Program-made: the position numbers and the translations under genes
The notes under the pieces: generated by a model
Databases searched by the model: none
Told to the model about the DNA's origin: nothing
The model's input: the letters and a program-made list of their open reading frames with translations, nothing else
Shown: piece by piece, positions 1 to 11,200 of the stretch
Numbering within the stretch: the first letter of the stretch is position 1
How the letters are laid out: the number at the start of each line of letters is the position of its first letter
Assembly: GCA_026770585.1 (NCBI GenBank)
Contig: MU647193.1
Location: 162,242-176,771, forward strand
Source of the DNA: Baffinella frigidus
Taxonomy: Eukaryota > Cryptophyceae > Cryptomonadales > Baffinellaceae
Reading direction: 5' to 3'
DNA length: 14,530 nt

Positions 1-246
1 CCCCCCAAGGACGGTTCTTAGCACCAGGTATTGGTCCACCTAGGGTCGCAGGGTGGAATTTCGAAAATTTAGACTGCGTCTTTCACAATTGAATCCCGGC
101 GTAGCAGGTCGGGGTCGGTGTAGGACGGTATTTTTCTGTGAATTAAAAACTGACAGCGGCCTACGACCCTCTGGTAGACGAATGGTTGGAGGTGGTGACC
201 GTGTGATGTTCTGCAGCAGGTCGGCGTCGGGGCCTCGCTGCGGGGG
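1..246 (+). promoter_or_regulatory. Presumed 5' flank/5' UTR of the docking-complex gene
   Basis: This stretch precedes the first in-frame ATG (247). The frame of exon 1 is open back to a TGA at 196-198, so translation cannot start further upstream without splicing. I see no TATA box, initiator or other named promoter motif. The region may begin inside the 5' UTR, or an unseen upstream exon may exist. Confidence 0.3.
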
Positions 247-293
247 ATGGGCACGGGTGGCTGGGACTGGAATTCCATGACCGACGAGGAACG
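247..293 (+). CDS. Exon 1 (start), copy 1 of a triplicated first exon
   Basis: The exon opens at ATG and reads MGTGGWDWNSMTDEE plus CG, with donor GTACCT at 294. Its phase (2) fits exon 2 and creates an Arg codon. Two diverged copies (399-433 and 821-851) keep the same frame and the same donor with conservative changes (D/E, S/A, T/S), which supports this reading frame. Each copy has an in-frame ATG, so which one starts the mRNA is uncertain. Confidence 0.5.
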
Positions 294-3200
294 GTACCTC
301 CCTTCTGAGAAACAGCGAGAGAGAGTTGGCCACGCGGTCCGTGTGCCCCCATTAACCGCCGGATAAGGCAATCAACCTCCGGATAAGAGTGATGACGGGG
401 CTGGGAATGGAATGCCATGTCGGACGAGGAACGGTACCTCCCACCAGCCCTCTCACAACCTAAGGGCAGGCCTACAGTAGGGTTCTAGGAGGGTGCGGTT
501 GCTAGCATGGATTGGAGGCACGCCTGGAGGCCACCAGCACTCCCAGCCCGACCAAGTCAAGTCGTGTTGACCCCCTGCCGCCATCGCATCATCATCATTG
601 TCATCATGCCGGCCGCCATCTCATCATCATCATCATCATCACCATCATCATTTTAATATCCATCATCGTCATCGGCATCTACCACCAGCCCCAAGTCGTT
701 TTTTCCGGGTTTCTCGCACTCCTGCTTGTAAAAATATTGTTATATTGTAAACGAGGTCTTTTGCACCGAACATGTCACTTTTGGTGTTGAAAAATATTGG
801 GGGGGGGTGGGGACGGGGGGTGTACTGGAATGCCATGTCCCACGAGGAACGGTACATGTCCTCCCATGTTTCTCTCAGGGGAACGTATTGATTAATTGAT
901 TAATTAATGTCTTTCTGCCAACGAAAATTGGATCATACTGTTAAGGGTAAAGCATTTGGGTAGTAAATTTCGTGAGCAGGAAAGGCATTAATTGATATAT
1001 TATCTGAGATGCATGTGAAACAGTTTGACCCGGGGTAGCTCCCTAAACCCTAAACCCTAAACCCTAAACCCTAAACCCTACACCCTAAACCTTAACCCTA
1101 AATCCTAACTTTAAATCCTAAACCCTAAACCCTGAACCCTGAACCCCAAACCCCGCACCCCGCAGGAGACACCTGTCGCGGATGCAGACAAAGGAGCACA
1201 ACAAGCTCCTCTCCCACTCCCAGCGCGAGGTCCGCCTCCCACTCTCTGGCTCGCCCTCGGTCGGGTTGCCTGGCTATTCTCAAGTTCACATGCTGGATGT
1301 GTGGTACAACCCTGTCAGCTTTGGGGCGGAAAAGAGCCTCGCCTAACCAGATTGGTCAGACCAAATAGACTGACACAGAGCTAGACTCTTGACGCATCCC
1401 CCCTCTCTCTCGTGCAAAGCCTTTGTTCGCGGTTGAGGCTCAACGGTCCCGGTAGGTACGATGCCTGACTCTTCTGAGTCCAACTGGGCTCGCCATAAAT
1501 TACATTTAGAGCAGGAAATCTAGTACAAACGCGCAACTAAAATACCTTACTGGCGCGCGGAAGTACTCTCTTTCTAGGCTGATCGAGAACGCTCTGGGGG
1601 CTAGTCAACGCCCAGTCGTGGGGTTTAATCCTAAACTCTAAACCCTGAACCCGAAACCTTCAACCGCAAACCCTAAAGCCCTCACTGGAATGCAGGTGCA
1701 CACACAACGGGAGCAGATCGAGGGACTGCGCATCGACAACGCCCGCCTTCGCGCCCAGGTGCGATCCCTCACACCTAACTCTTGAACCCTAACCCAATTC
1801 CCCGAAGTGCCGCACCTACCTCCGTCTGTCTGGTGGCAGACAGCGGAGCGGGTGCATGAGCACAACGAGCACCGGTCTTCCTAAACTCCAGACCCTAAAC
1901 CCTAAGCCAGGGGGTGGTGTAGGAAGATAGCGCAACGAGAGAGAGAGAGACAGAGGGAGAGAGTTGGTCACGAGGTTCGGAGGTGGTCACGTGGTTCGCG
2001 TGCCCCCATTCACCGCCGGATCAGGTAATTAACCTCCCGGATAAGGCAATTAACCTCCGGACAAGGGTGCTGACGGTCCCTGTATTGGCAGATAGCGGAG
2101 CGGGTGCAGGAGCAGAACGAGCAGCTGAACGAGAAGAAGAACGCCGCTGTGAACCTCCTGATGGGCAAGAAGTTCGAGGTCCCCCCCTCCTTTCTGCCTC
2201 CTCCTCCAGGCGTTGCCGTGAGCCTCGCGGCCGCCCGGGGGCGGCGGCGGTGGTCGCCTCCCAACCGGCGTGTTCTAGCTCTGTCCCACTTCGATTTCGT
2301 GTTATCATCAACTCGCCCCCCCCAAAATTTCTCAGGTAATTTTTGACCCCCCCCCCCATGAAATTTATCTGATGAATCTCGGGGGGGGCGAATTGATGAT
2401 GAGACGAAATCGAAGTGGGAAAGAGGTAGGTGTTGGGAGTGCGGGTGCGCCACGAGTCCCGCACGCGTGCATTCGATGTGGGGGGAGGTCATGCTTGGCA
2501 CTCGTGTGGGTAGTGATAACGGTGTCTCTCGCGGTGGGTGGGCCCAAACCCTAAACCCTAAACCCCAAACCCTAAACCCTAAACCCTAAACCCCACACCC
2601 TAAACCCGAAAGGCTGACGCTGACAGGTGGAGGAAGCGATCGAAAAGGAGCTGGAGAACCTCGAGGCCCTCAAGAAACAGGTTCCTCCTCCTCCTCCTCT
2701 TTTTGTTGTTCTTTGTTACTCTCAAGCCTAGAGAGGAGTGGTCCAAACGTGTTGAGACGAGCGCGCGTGGGTTCATTGGAAATCCTGGAGCTGGAGACGC
2801 TCGAGGCTTCAAGCGTCTCGAGAAGGGCCCTTCTCGCAACTGCAATTGCCTGTCGCATTTGTGAGATCAGGAGACTCGGTCTCCGAAGAAAAAGGAGAAG
2901 AGGACCTCTGGAGAGCGCTGGCCCTCGGAGGCCACCAGGGCCCTTCCCAACCGCCACCCACCCCTCCGAAACCAGTCCCCTGAATCCTCTGAAATCTTGA
3001 GACCCTCGAGGCCCTTCAGAAACAGATCCCTGCAACCCTGATCCCTAAACCCTAAGCCCTAAACCCTAAACCCCAAACCCTAAACGCTAAGCCCTGACCC
3101 CTATCTCTCAACCCCAAATCCTACACGAGGTGAAACGTGAGGGGGCGGTGTCGAAGGCGTGGCTAGAGGTTAACAAAGAGGGGGGGTTGAAGAAACCTTT

Positions 3201-5218
3201 TGGGAAGGAGCACGAGAACCTAAATCCTACACCTTCCACCCTACCCCCGGGGCTGGCCCTCCGGTGCAGCGCTCCAGGGAAGGCTCGCCTCCAGAGGGAG
3301 GAATGCAACGCGGCCTTGTTGGTACCCATCATGGGGTCTGGTGGAGACCAATGCCTGGCAGGCAGTGACGGGGTCTGGCTGGAATGAGCGCAGGTGAAAC
3401 GTCAGGGGGCAGTGTCGAAGGCGCGGCTGGAGGACAAGAAGGAGGGTCTGAAGAAGCCTTCTGAGAAAGAGCACGAGAAAACCCAACGCTTGCAGGAGGA
3501 GCGCGTCCACCATTACGCCCAAGTCCACTCTGAGGTGTCATCCCTACACCCAAACCCTACACCCTACACCCTACACCCTACACCCTACACCCTGCACCCT
3601 ACACCCTACACCTTGCACCCTTCACCCTACACCCTGCACCCCACACACTACACCCTACACCCTACACCCTACGCCCTACACCCTAAACCCTACACTCCGA
3701 GGTCACCGCGCCCCCTAGCTCCATCGCAGTCTATTTGACCTGACCAATTCGCCTCCCCCGGGCGCGTTTCCGCTGTAAAGTTGACGGATTTGTACCGCAC
3801 TCCCCGCTTGTCAAGTTGAGGATAGTCGGGGAAGAATGAGCGCTTGCAGGAGGAGCGCGTCCACCGCTATGCCAAGTCCAAGTCCACTCGCAGGTCTCTT
3901 TCCGCCCCCTCAGTCGGATTCACGGGCTGTTCGTAAGTTGCCGTTCTGGGTTGGTGGTACAAATTCGTCAACTTTGGAGCGACACAGAGCCCGGTCTCGC
4001 CAGATTGGTGAGCCCAAATAGACTGAGACAGAGCTAGTATGTGCCTCCCCGCGCTCCCTCCAACGATGGCAAACCCTAAACCAACCCGGGGCAGGTGATT
4101 GCGGCGGGGCGGATACTGAGAACGGAGATCGACGAAATCAGGCGCGATAAGCTTCGGTACCTGCCTCCTAAACCCTAAACCCTAAACCCTAAACCCTAAA
4201 CCCCAAACCTTAAACCCTGAACCTTAAACCCTGAACCCTGAACCCTAAACGGTAAACGGCATGGGGGGGCAGGATCAAGAAGGTGATCGTCGAGCGGGCC
4301 GAAGTCCTCGAGGCCAAGTCCGTCGAGATCATTCAGGTCCAACACTGTTGTGTCACTACCAACCCGAAACTGTTTTAATACCCACCCGGAACCCGGAACC
4401 CGAATCCCGAAACCCGAATCCCAAAACCCGAGACGCGAAGCGCTTCGGTCCTCGAAGCCAAGTCCGTCGAACTCATTCAGGTCTCAGAGAGCCTCCTTGC
4501 TACTGCGGAGCTGCTATTCACGGTGGCCGTGTTTTTGATACACATTTTGGGTGAAGGGGGGTCTGGGGAATCACCTTGACGCGAATTCTCACGTGTGACC
4601 TGGCGTGGCCGTGCAGCTGAGATAGCATTGATGTGATTCAAACTGACCCTGTTACGGTATGGCAGTTGATCAACATCGCGAACGCGTTCTACGCGGATCG
4701 TACCAAGTGCCACCTGATGCGCTCCGAGCTCATTTCGCAAGCGGTACACCCTCGACCCTAAACCACAAACCCTCAACCCTAAACCCTGCTCACTCACCAA
4801 CTCACGGATGCGCTTGGAACTCAGTTTGCAGGCGGTACACCAACCCTAAACCCTAAACCCTAAACCCTAAACCCTAAACCCTAAACCCTAAACCCCAAAC
4901 CCTGACGCAGGGTTCGGACGCGGAGGAGCACCGGGACAAGATCCAAGAGCTCAACAACCGCCTCGAGTACTGCGACCTCATGATGCAGGCGCCCACCCCA
5001 AACCCTACACCCTAACCCCTAACCCCTAAACCCCAAACCCCAAACCCCAAACCCTAAACCCGAAACCCTCAACAGGAGCGGGAGGAGGACTACCAGAAGG
5101 CACTGCTCGAAGCGAAGCGCCAGGTAACCCCTCAACCCTAAACCCTAAACCCTGATCCCTAATCCCTAAACCCCAAACCCTAAACCTTAAACCCTAAACC
5201 CTAAACCCTAAACCCTAA

Positions 5219-5249
<31 letters not shown>

Positions 5250-8200
5250 AGGCGTCGAACCTCTCAGACCCGCTGGAGGACCTCCGGGAGGCAGAGCGCA
5301 AGCGCCAGCAGGTCCCGAATCCCGAATCTGAAACCCGAAACCCGAAAACCCAAACCCGAAACGTAGAACGCTCGCTCCAGCCCCAAACCCTAGTCCGTAA
5401 ACCCCAATCTCAAACCCTTGAACCCAGAAGTCTCGCTTTGCTGAAATGCTGAACCCTGAATCGCGAGAAGCAGGATTGCCCCGGGATTGACTTCGGGCCT
5501 CATTTTTGGGCTCGGGGTTGACTTTGGGCCTCGCTATTTCAAATGTGGATATTTGGGCAGGAGGTGGTAGAGGCGGTGAATTGTCTGATGCACTCCCTCG
5601 GGGTGTGTCACGCTGGACCCTGAACGCTGAACCCTGGACCAGGAACTCGTGGAGGCGGTGGATCGGCTGATGCACTCACTGGGGGTGTGGGACGTGAACG
5701 AGCTTGTCTCGCGATTTCTCGCCAAAGAGGAGCGCTTCAACGTCCAGCATCGGTCCCTCAACCCTCCTCTCTCACTCACTCACTCACTCCCTCCCTCCCT
5801 GGCTGCCCCCCCCCTCGCCTCCTAGCCTATACCACAGGTTGTGAGCCTGGTGTCTCTCTCGCATTGTTTCCCAGCACCTGGACTACGCAGCACGTGTGCC
5901 CCCCCCCCACCCACCCAAAGAATTCTGATTGTTGCCAAACATGAGCGTTCCGGAAACGGTTGTGCGTGGCCTGGTTGTGCATGGCGTGTTCCTGGCACAA
6001 GACTTGGCTTGGAGTAGTCACCGGTCTGGTACACGAGTGGGCGGACCACACACGGGATTAGTCAACAAAGGCTGAGGGCCGCCCCATGAACCTGGCGTGG
6101 AGGCAGCCAGGGCCCTGTGTGTGTGGTACAACGGTGGGTCGGAAACGCGATCGGAAACGCTGAGAGGAAGGATGAGTGAAGGAAGGAAGAGTGGCTCAAG
6201 GAAGGTTGGCGGCAGGTACCTGGACGCTCTCCGCCTGGATGCGCAGACCATGGAGGTGGGCATCAGTGACCTCCAGGTTCCCTCCCGCCCCACGCCGATT
6301 CCTCCCACCGCTAATCCCCCAAGTTGCTGCCTGGTTTTGTACCATCACAAGGATAGTTGACTGAAGCGCGGCGTGCGGGGGGCTGGTAAGCGTGAGCGGG
6401 GTTCGAAAGCTGACTGTGTGGGACTCATAACCAGGGGGAGGCGGCGCGCCTGATGGTCCCGCGTGACGAGTCCGTAACGTTATGTTATGTGGCGCATAAC
6501 CATAATAACGCTCTCTCTCTCTGTGTGGTGACCAGGGGGAGGCGGCGCGGCTGATGGTCTCGGAGCCAGCGGAGCACGACGCGACTGCCAAGCTCCAGGA
6601 TCAGGTCTGCCGACCATCATCCATCCACCCTTCAGATTCCACGAAACGCTGTTTTAAAATTGAATCTGAGGGTGTAGGGTTTATCTCAAGATCACATGAA
6701 CAGCGATTTCAATTGAATCGGTTGTGGTGGCAGAGTGGGAAGAGGACTCTAAACCCTGAACCATAAATCCATAGATCGAGGCCTGGGTCTAGTCCTGAGG
6801 ATTGATGTACCAATCATGATTACCTCAGGATCCTGAGGTGTGCGCGGTGCTGAGGCGGGCCCGCAGGTGCTGAGGCGGGCCCGCGCGAAAACAAACAGAC
6901 TCTCAGAATCTCAAGGTTTAGGGTGTATCTTAAGATAACACACAGCGTGATTTAAATCGAATATGTGGTTTAAATTGAATTGGATTTGATTTGAATTGGT
7001 GGGGCAGATCGAGGCGGCGACGCGGCGGGCGCAGGACTGGGAGGAGAGCTCCGGGCAGAGCATGCATCCTCCCTCAACCACTCGAGAACGCTGGCGCACC
7101 CTATTTACATGTGGGGTTGTAAGGGTGTGTACCAGGAAAGGGACGAGACTCCCGGGGGTTTCCGGGGGGTCGTGGCCAAACCCGCAAACATTACCACACA
7201 CATGTTTCCCATACTTGTAGTTGAAATTGGATCTGGTGGGGCAGATCGAGGCGGCGACGCGGCGGGCGCAAGACTGGGAGGAGAGCTCCGGGCAGAGCAT
7301 GGATACCCTCAACCGAGTCTCGGCCATCGTCGCCCGCCTCCGCGCCCGCTCCTCCAAGTATACACTTCACCCTCAACTCCAACCCCTGGGTTGAGGGTTT
7401 ATGGGTGTGAGGGTTTCTGGGAGTGAGGGTTGTAGGGGGTTAAGGTTCAGACGCTCACCAGAGTCTCGGCCATTGTCGCGCGTCTCCGCGCCCGTTCCTC
7501 CAAGTCCTCTCCCCCCCGAATCGCCGATACTCTGCACCCTCAACACTGGACACTGAAACTCTTAATCCCTAACCCCCAATCGATCAAACCTCCACCCTAC
7601 AATACCCGGAACCCGAAACCTGGCACCCGAAACGCTATGCACTGAACCCTCAACGGAGACGCTCCACAAAGTGTCGGGAATCGTGGCGCGTCTTCGAGCG
7701 CTCCTCCATGTCAGAGTCCCCCCCCGTATCCCGAAACCCGGAACCAGGAACCCGGAACCCGGATCCCGAATCCCCAAACCTGGCACCCGGAACCCGGAAC
7801 ACGAAACACGAAACACTGTACCTTTCACCCTAAACTCTAACCAATAAACCTTAATCCGTAAACCCTCCACCCTCCACTTTTCACCCTCCACTTTCCGGCC
7901 AGCACGCTTACCCCGCTCCACGCTGGCTGCAGCACAGACCATCCCCCCGAAACACTGACCCGCACCCCATCGACAGGTCGAGACTGCTGGACGTGATGCG
8001 GCCAGCGCGGCGAAGGTGGGCGCTGATACGCGCCAACATCCGCCGCATCGCGCTCATGCAATCATCTGCTGTCTCCAACGCCAGTCAAATGCAGGTCCGT
8101 CCTCCTCCAACCTCTTCCCAGTAGCCTAGGACCACCCTGTGGTAGGCCTCTTCCTAGGAGCCTAGGAGCACAGTAGGTCCTACGGTAGGCTCTGCCGCCC

Positions 8201-11200
8201 GATGCGCGTTCGGGATTCGCGAATTCTTCCGGATGCAGTCCTCGCCAGGGTCAGACGCCTGCCGAATGCAGGCCACTAGAGCGAATCCGATTACAAACCC
8301 CTACAAATAGATTTCCGCGAGCAGTCCTCGGCCGAATGCAGGTCTGCCTCTCACCCCGCCGCCCGGTGCACTTTCAGGATTCGCGTCTCTGATGCGATCA
8401 GTACATGGCGCATGGCCTCGCTGTAGGTCCTGCTTAGTGTATCACTCAACTTAAGGCTTGGGAGTAATAAAGAAGAAGAAAAAGAAGACAGGCTCACACG
8501 GGGATGGCAGGCGCTGAAACCTTCGACCCTAAACCCTAAGCCCCACACCCCAGCCCTTCACCCTAAACCCCAAACCCAAACCCCAAATCCTAAACCCTAA
8601 ACCCTAAACCCCAAACCCTAAAGCCTGAAGCGTGAAGCAGGCGCTGAAGCAGCGGGCACAGCAAGCAGAGCGGGTGGATCCGCGGCGCAAGAACCTCAAG
8701 GAGCAGCTCGGCGACCTCGAGTGCGCCCAGCAGGTCGCCCCGACATCCCGAAACTATCAACCATCGACCCGACACCCCGAAAACAACCCGACAACTCGAA
8801 CCCCGAAACCCTCAACGCTCCCGCACGACGCCGAAACTCTGAACCCTAAACCCCAACCCCCAAAAAAACAACCCTAAACCCCAAACCCCAAACCCCAAAC
8901 CCCAAACCCCAAACCCCAAACCCCAAACCCAAACCCTAACCCCCAAATCGCAACCCGAAACAGGGGATGGACGTGCTGGTGGACCTATCGTTTCTGGAGG
9001 AGCAGACCCTCCACCTGATCCGCTACGTCCGCAACTCCCCCCCGGTACCACGCAGGGCGTAGCCTTTCGAGTTTGCCGTTTAGCGTTTAGTGTGGCCCAG
9101 CACGCATCACAGCGTCACTTGGGGGGTGTATTTTTGGAGGTGGAGCTGGTATGAAAATTAGTTGGTTAATTTTCCCCGGGCGCGCCTCTGGCCGAGAGGG
9201 GCGGCCTTTGGTTGGCGATCGCCGCGCCTAGCCTGAATCGAGGCGTTGGTCATCTCCCTGCAGCTTCTTCCAGATCGTCTTCTCCTTGGCGCCCCTGCCT
9301 TCCAGGAAGTGTTGGCGAACAGTAGCCCTGTGGGGGTTCCCGAAGACCGGGGAACTCCCGGACTTCCCTCTCTCTGCTGCAAATTCGCAGCAAGTCTCGA
9401 ATTGTTGGACACGACACCAATCAGTATGTGTAGGTCACCTTTTGACCAAGTTTGCGAAGATTCTCGGGGAGCAAATTGCCTTTGAGATTGAGGGGCACAT
9501 GGCTCCAACGTAGGCACCAGGATCCTCTCGCCTACTTTTTGAGACTTCCCCTGTCGATTTGCAGTAGCCCACGAGAGGGACGTCCGCACCCCCCACCTGG
9601 TTATGAGTCCCCCGTGCGACGGTTGACGAAACCGTGCAGCGTGTGTCCCAGCGTGATTCCTCAAGCGGCCGCGCCTCGAGTACCGACCGGGGAAACCTCC
9701 CATTTGTCAACTGTCAAGGGCCCCTCCTACATCGACACCCTAAACCCTAAACCCTAAACTCTGAACCCTGAACCCTAAAGTCTAAGCCTCGACAGTCGGT
9801 GAACGGCACAGCGCTACTCAAGACAGGGTCCGCGTCGCAAGGGGGACTCCCGGCCGGGGTTGCGGTTGTCTTGCCTGTCGCGCCCCCCCGCAAGGTGCCC
9901 TACACCTTCTCTCGCTCACTCTTTCTCTCTCTCTCTCGCGCGCGCGCTCTCTCTCTCTCTCTGCCCAACACGAGCACAACACGTGCACAACACGTGCTGT
10001 AAACGTGGAGTGTTGCGCACTCCTCCCTTGGACGCGGTACCGTCCGCTAGCGGCGATCGGCATGATGGTCACGTGACGGGGGGCAGCGGAGACGGACGTG
10101 ACCGGCACGCTCGGCGTGGCTGTCGCCCTGTTGATGTTGACAACACGTGTTGCGCACTCCTCCCGTGGACGCGATGAGCTAGGCTGTCGCCACCCTCTTC
10201 ACCATGCTTCGCGAGCAACCCTCTGTGTTAGACCCTAAACCCTAAACCCCAAACCCTAAACCCTAAACCTCAAACCCTAAACCTTAAACCCCAACCCCGA
10301 AACCCTAAACCCCAACCCCCAAACCCTAAACCGTGCGCGGTCTCGGCCGGCCACGTGGCCTTGATTTTGTCAACTTAAGGGGTGTAAGTTGTTTGATGCA
10401 CGCGTCACCAGTGTAAAGCGACTGTGGGCGCGTGACCGAGATCTCGGAAGCGCTAACCCCTACGGCATTCGACCGGGGAAGGAGAGCACGCAGGCGGCTG
10501 TAACGGTAGAGAGAGAGTGAGAAGACGAAGAGTCTCGGGGTGCCGCAGGAGGTGACGTGAGTGTGATCCCTGAAAGGCTGAACCCCGCAACCCTGCAGCA
10601 CGGGAAGGAGGGCACGCGGGCGGCAATAGCAGGGACAGCATCAGCGAACATCGCTTCGGTGGTGCCGCCGCTAGAGGAGGAGGTCAAGGTGCTCCTCTAA
10701 ACCCTCAACCCTAAAACCTAAATTCTTCACACCCGTGCCAAGTCGAGCACACCCGTCCCAATCCCACCAGAACCTCACACAGCGCTCCAATCCCTCGAAT
10801 ACGTCCATTCCCCGCAACAACCCAGAACCTAAACCCTAACCCCCCAAACCCCTAAACCTTGAAATCGAACGAAAACCCCTCAGCCCTAACCTAGGTGCTC
10901 ATCTCCCTCAGTCACCACTAACCTAAACCCCTAAACTCCTATCCCCTGGCCTGTGCAACGCTAACCCCTCAACCTAAACCCTGAAGCCTGAACCCTGACC
11001 TAGGGGATGTCCTCGACCAAGTACCCACAAGGGCCCAAGTTTCCGCTGCAGGTCTCCCCAATCCCTGGGTTTGAGGTTTGGGGTGTGGGGTGTCCTCCTC
11101 GAATAGCAGATCATATGAGGCTCTTATTTAGGGTTCGGGGTATAGGGTTTGGGGGAGGGGGTGGTGGTGGTCCCTGAGGTGGTGCCCTCTAGGAAGTAAG

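Noticed and set aside
506-555. Possible exon reading HGLEARLEATSTPSPTK between exon 1 and exon 2
   Set aside because: It leaves in phase 2, which suits exon 2, but enters in phase 0, which does not fit any first-exon copy ending in phase 2. It may still be an alternative first exon's partner, so I left it out of the model.
512-790. Open frame with His and Ile runs
   Set aside because: The runs are translations of a CAT/ATC microsatellite and no ATG starts the frame.
1041-1163. Internal CCCTAAA arrays as a left-hand chromosome end or assembly join
   Set aside because: There are about 20 such arrays, short and degenerate, each placed between exons of a single in-phase gene; a misassembly would break the reading frame.
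5872-5895. Possible head copy of exon 14 (CACCTGGACTACGC after CCCAG)
   Set aside because: Only about ten matching bases with a one-base offset at the acceptor; too short to separate from chance.
9045-9062. Gene ending at TAG 9060 after exon 19
   Set aside because: A good donor sits at the point of divergence, and seven further exons join in phase with family-like tail features.
9158-9703. 181-codon minus-strand open frame
   Set aside because: Arg/Ser/Gly-heavy composition looks like the shadow of the neighbouring minus frame (9228-9710), whose residues are more protein-like.
10083-10210. Open frame ETDVTGTLGVAVALLMLTTR as an extra exon in intron 20
   Set aside because: Its frame requires an entry phase that does not match exon 20 (phase 0 out), and its phase-0 reading hits TGA at once. 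It overlaps a local direct repeat.
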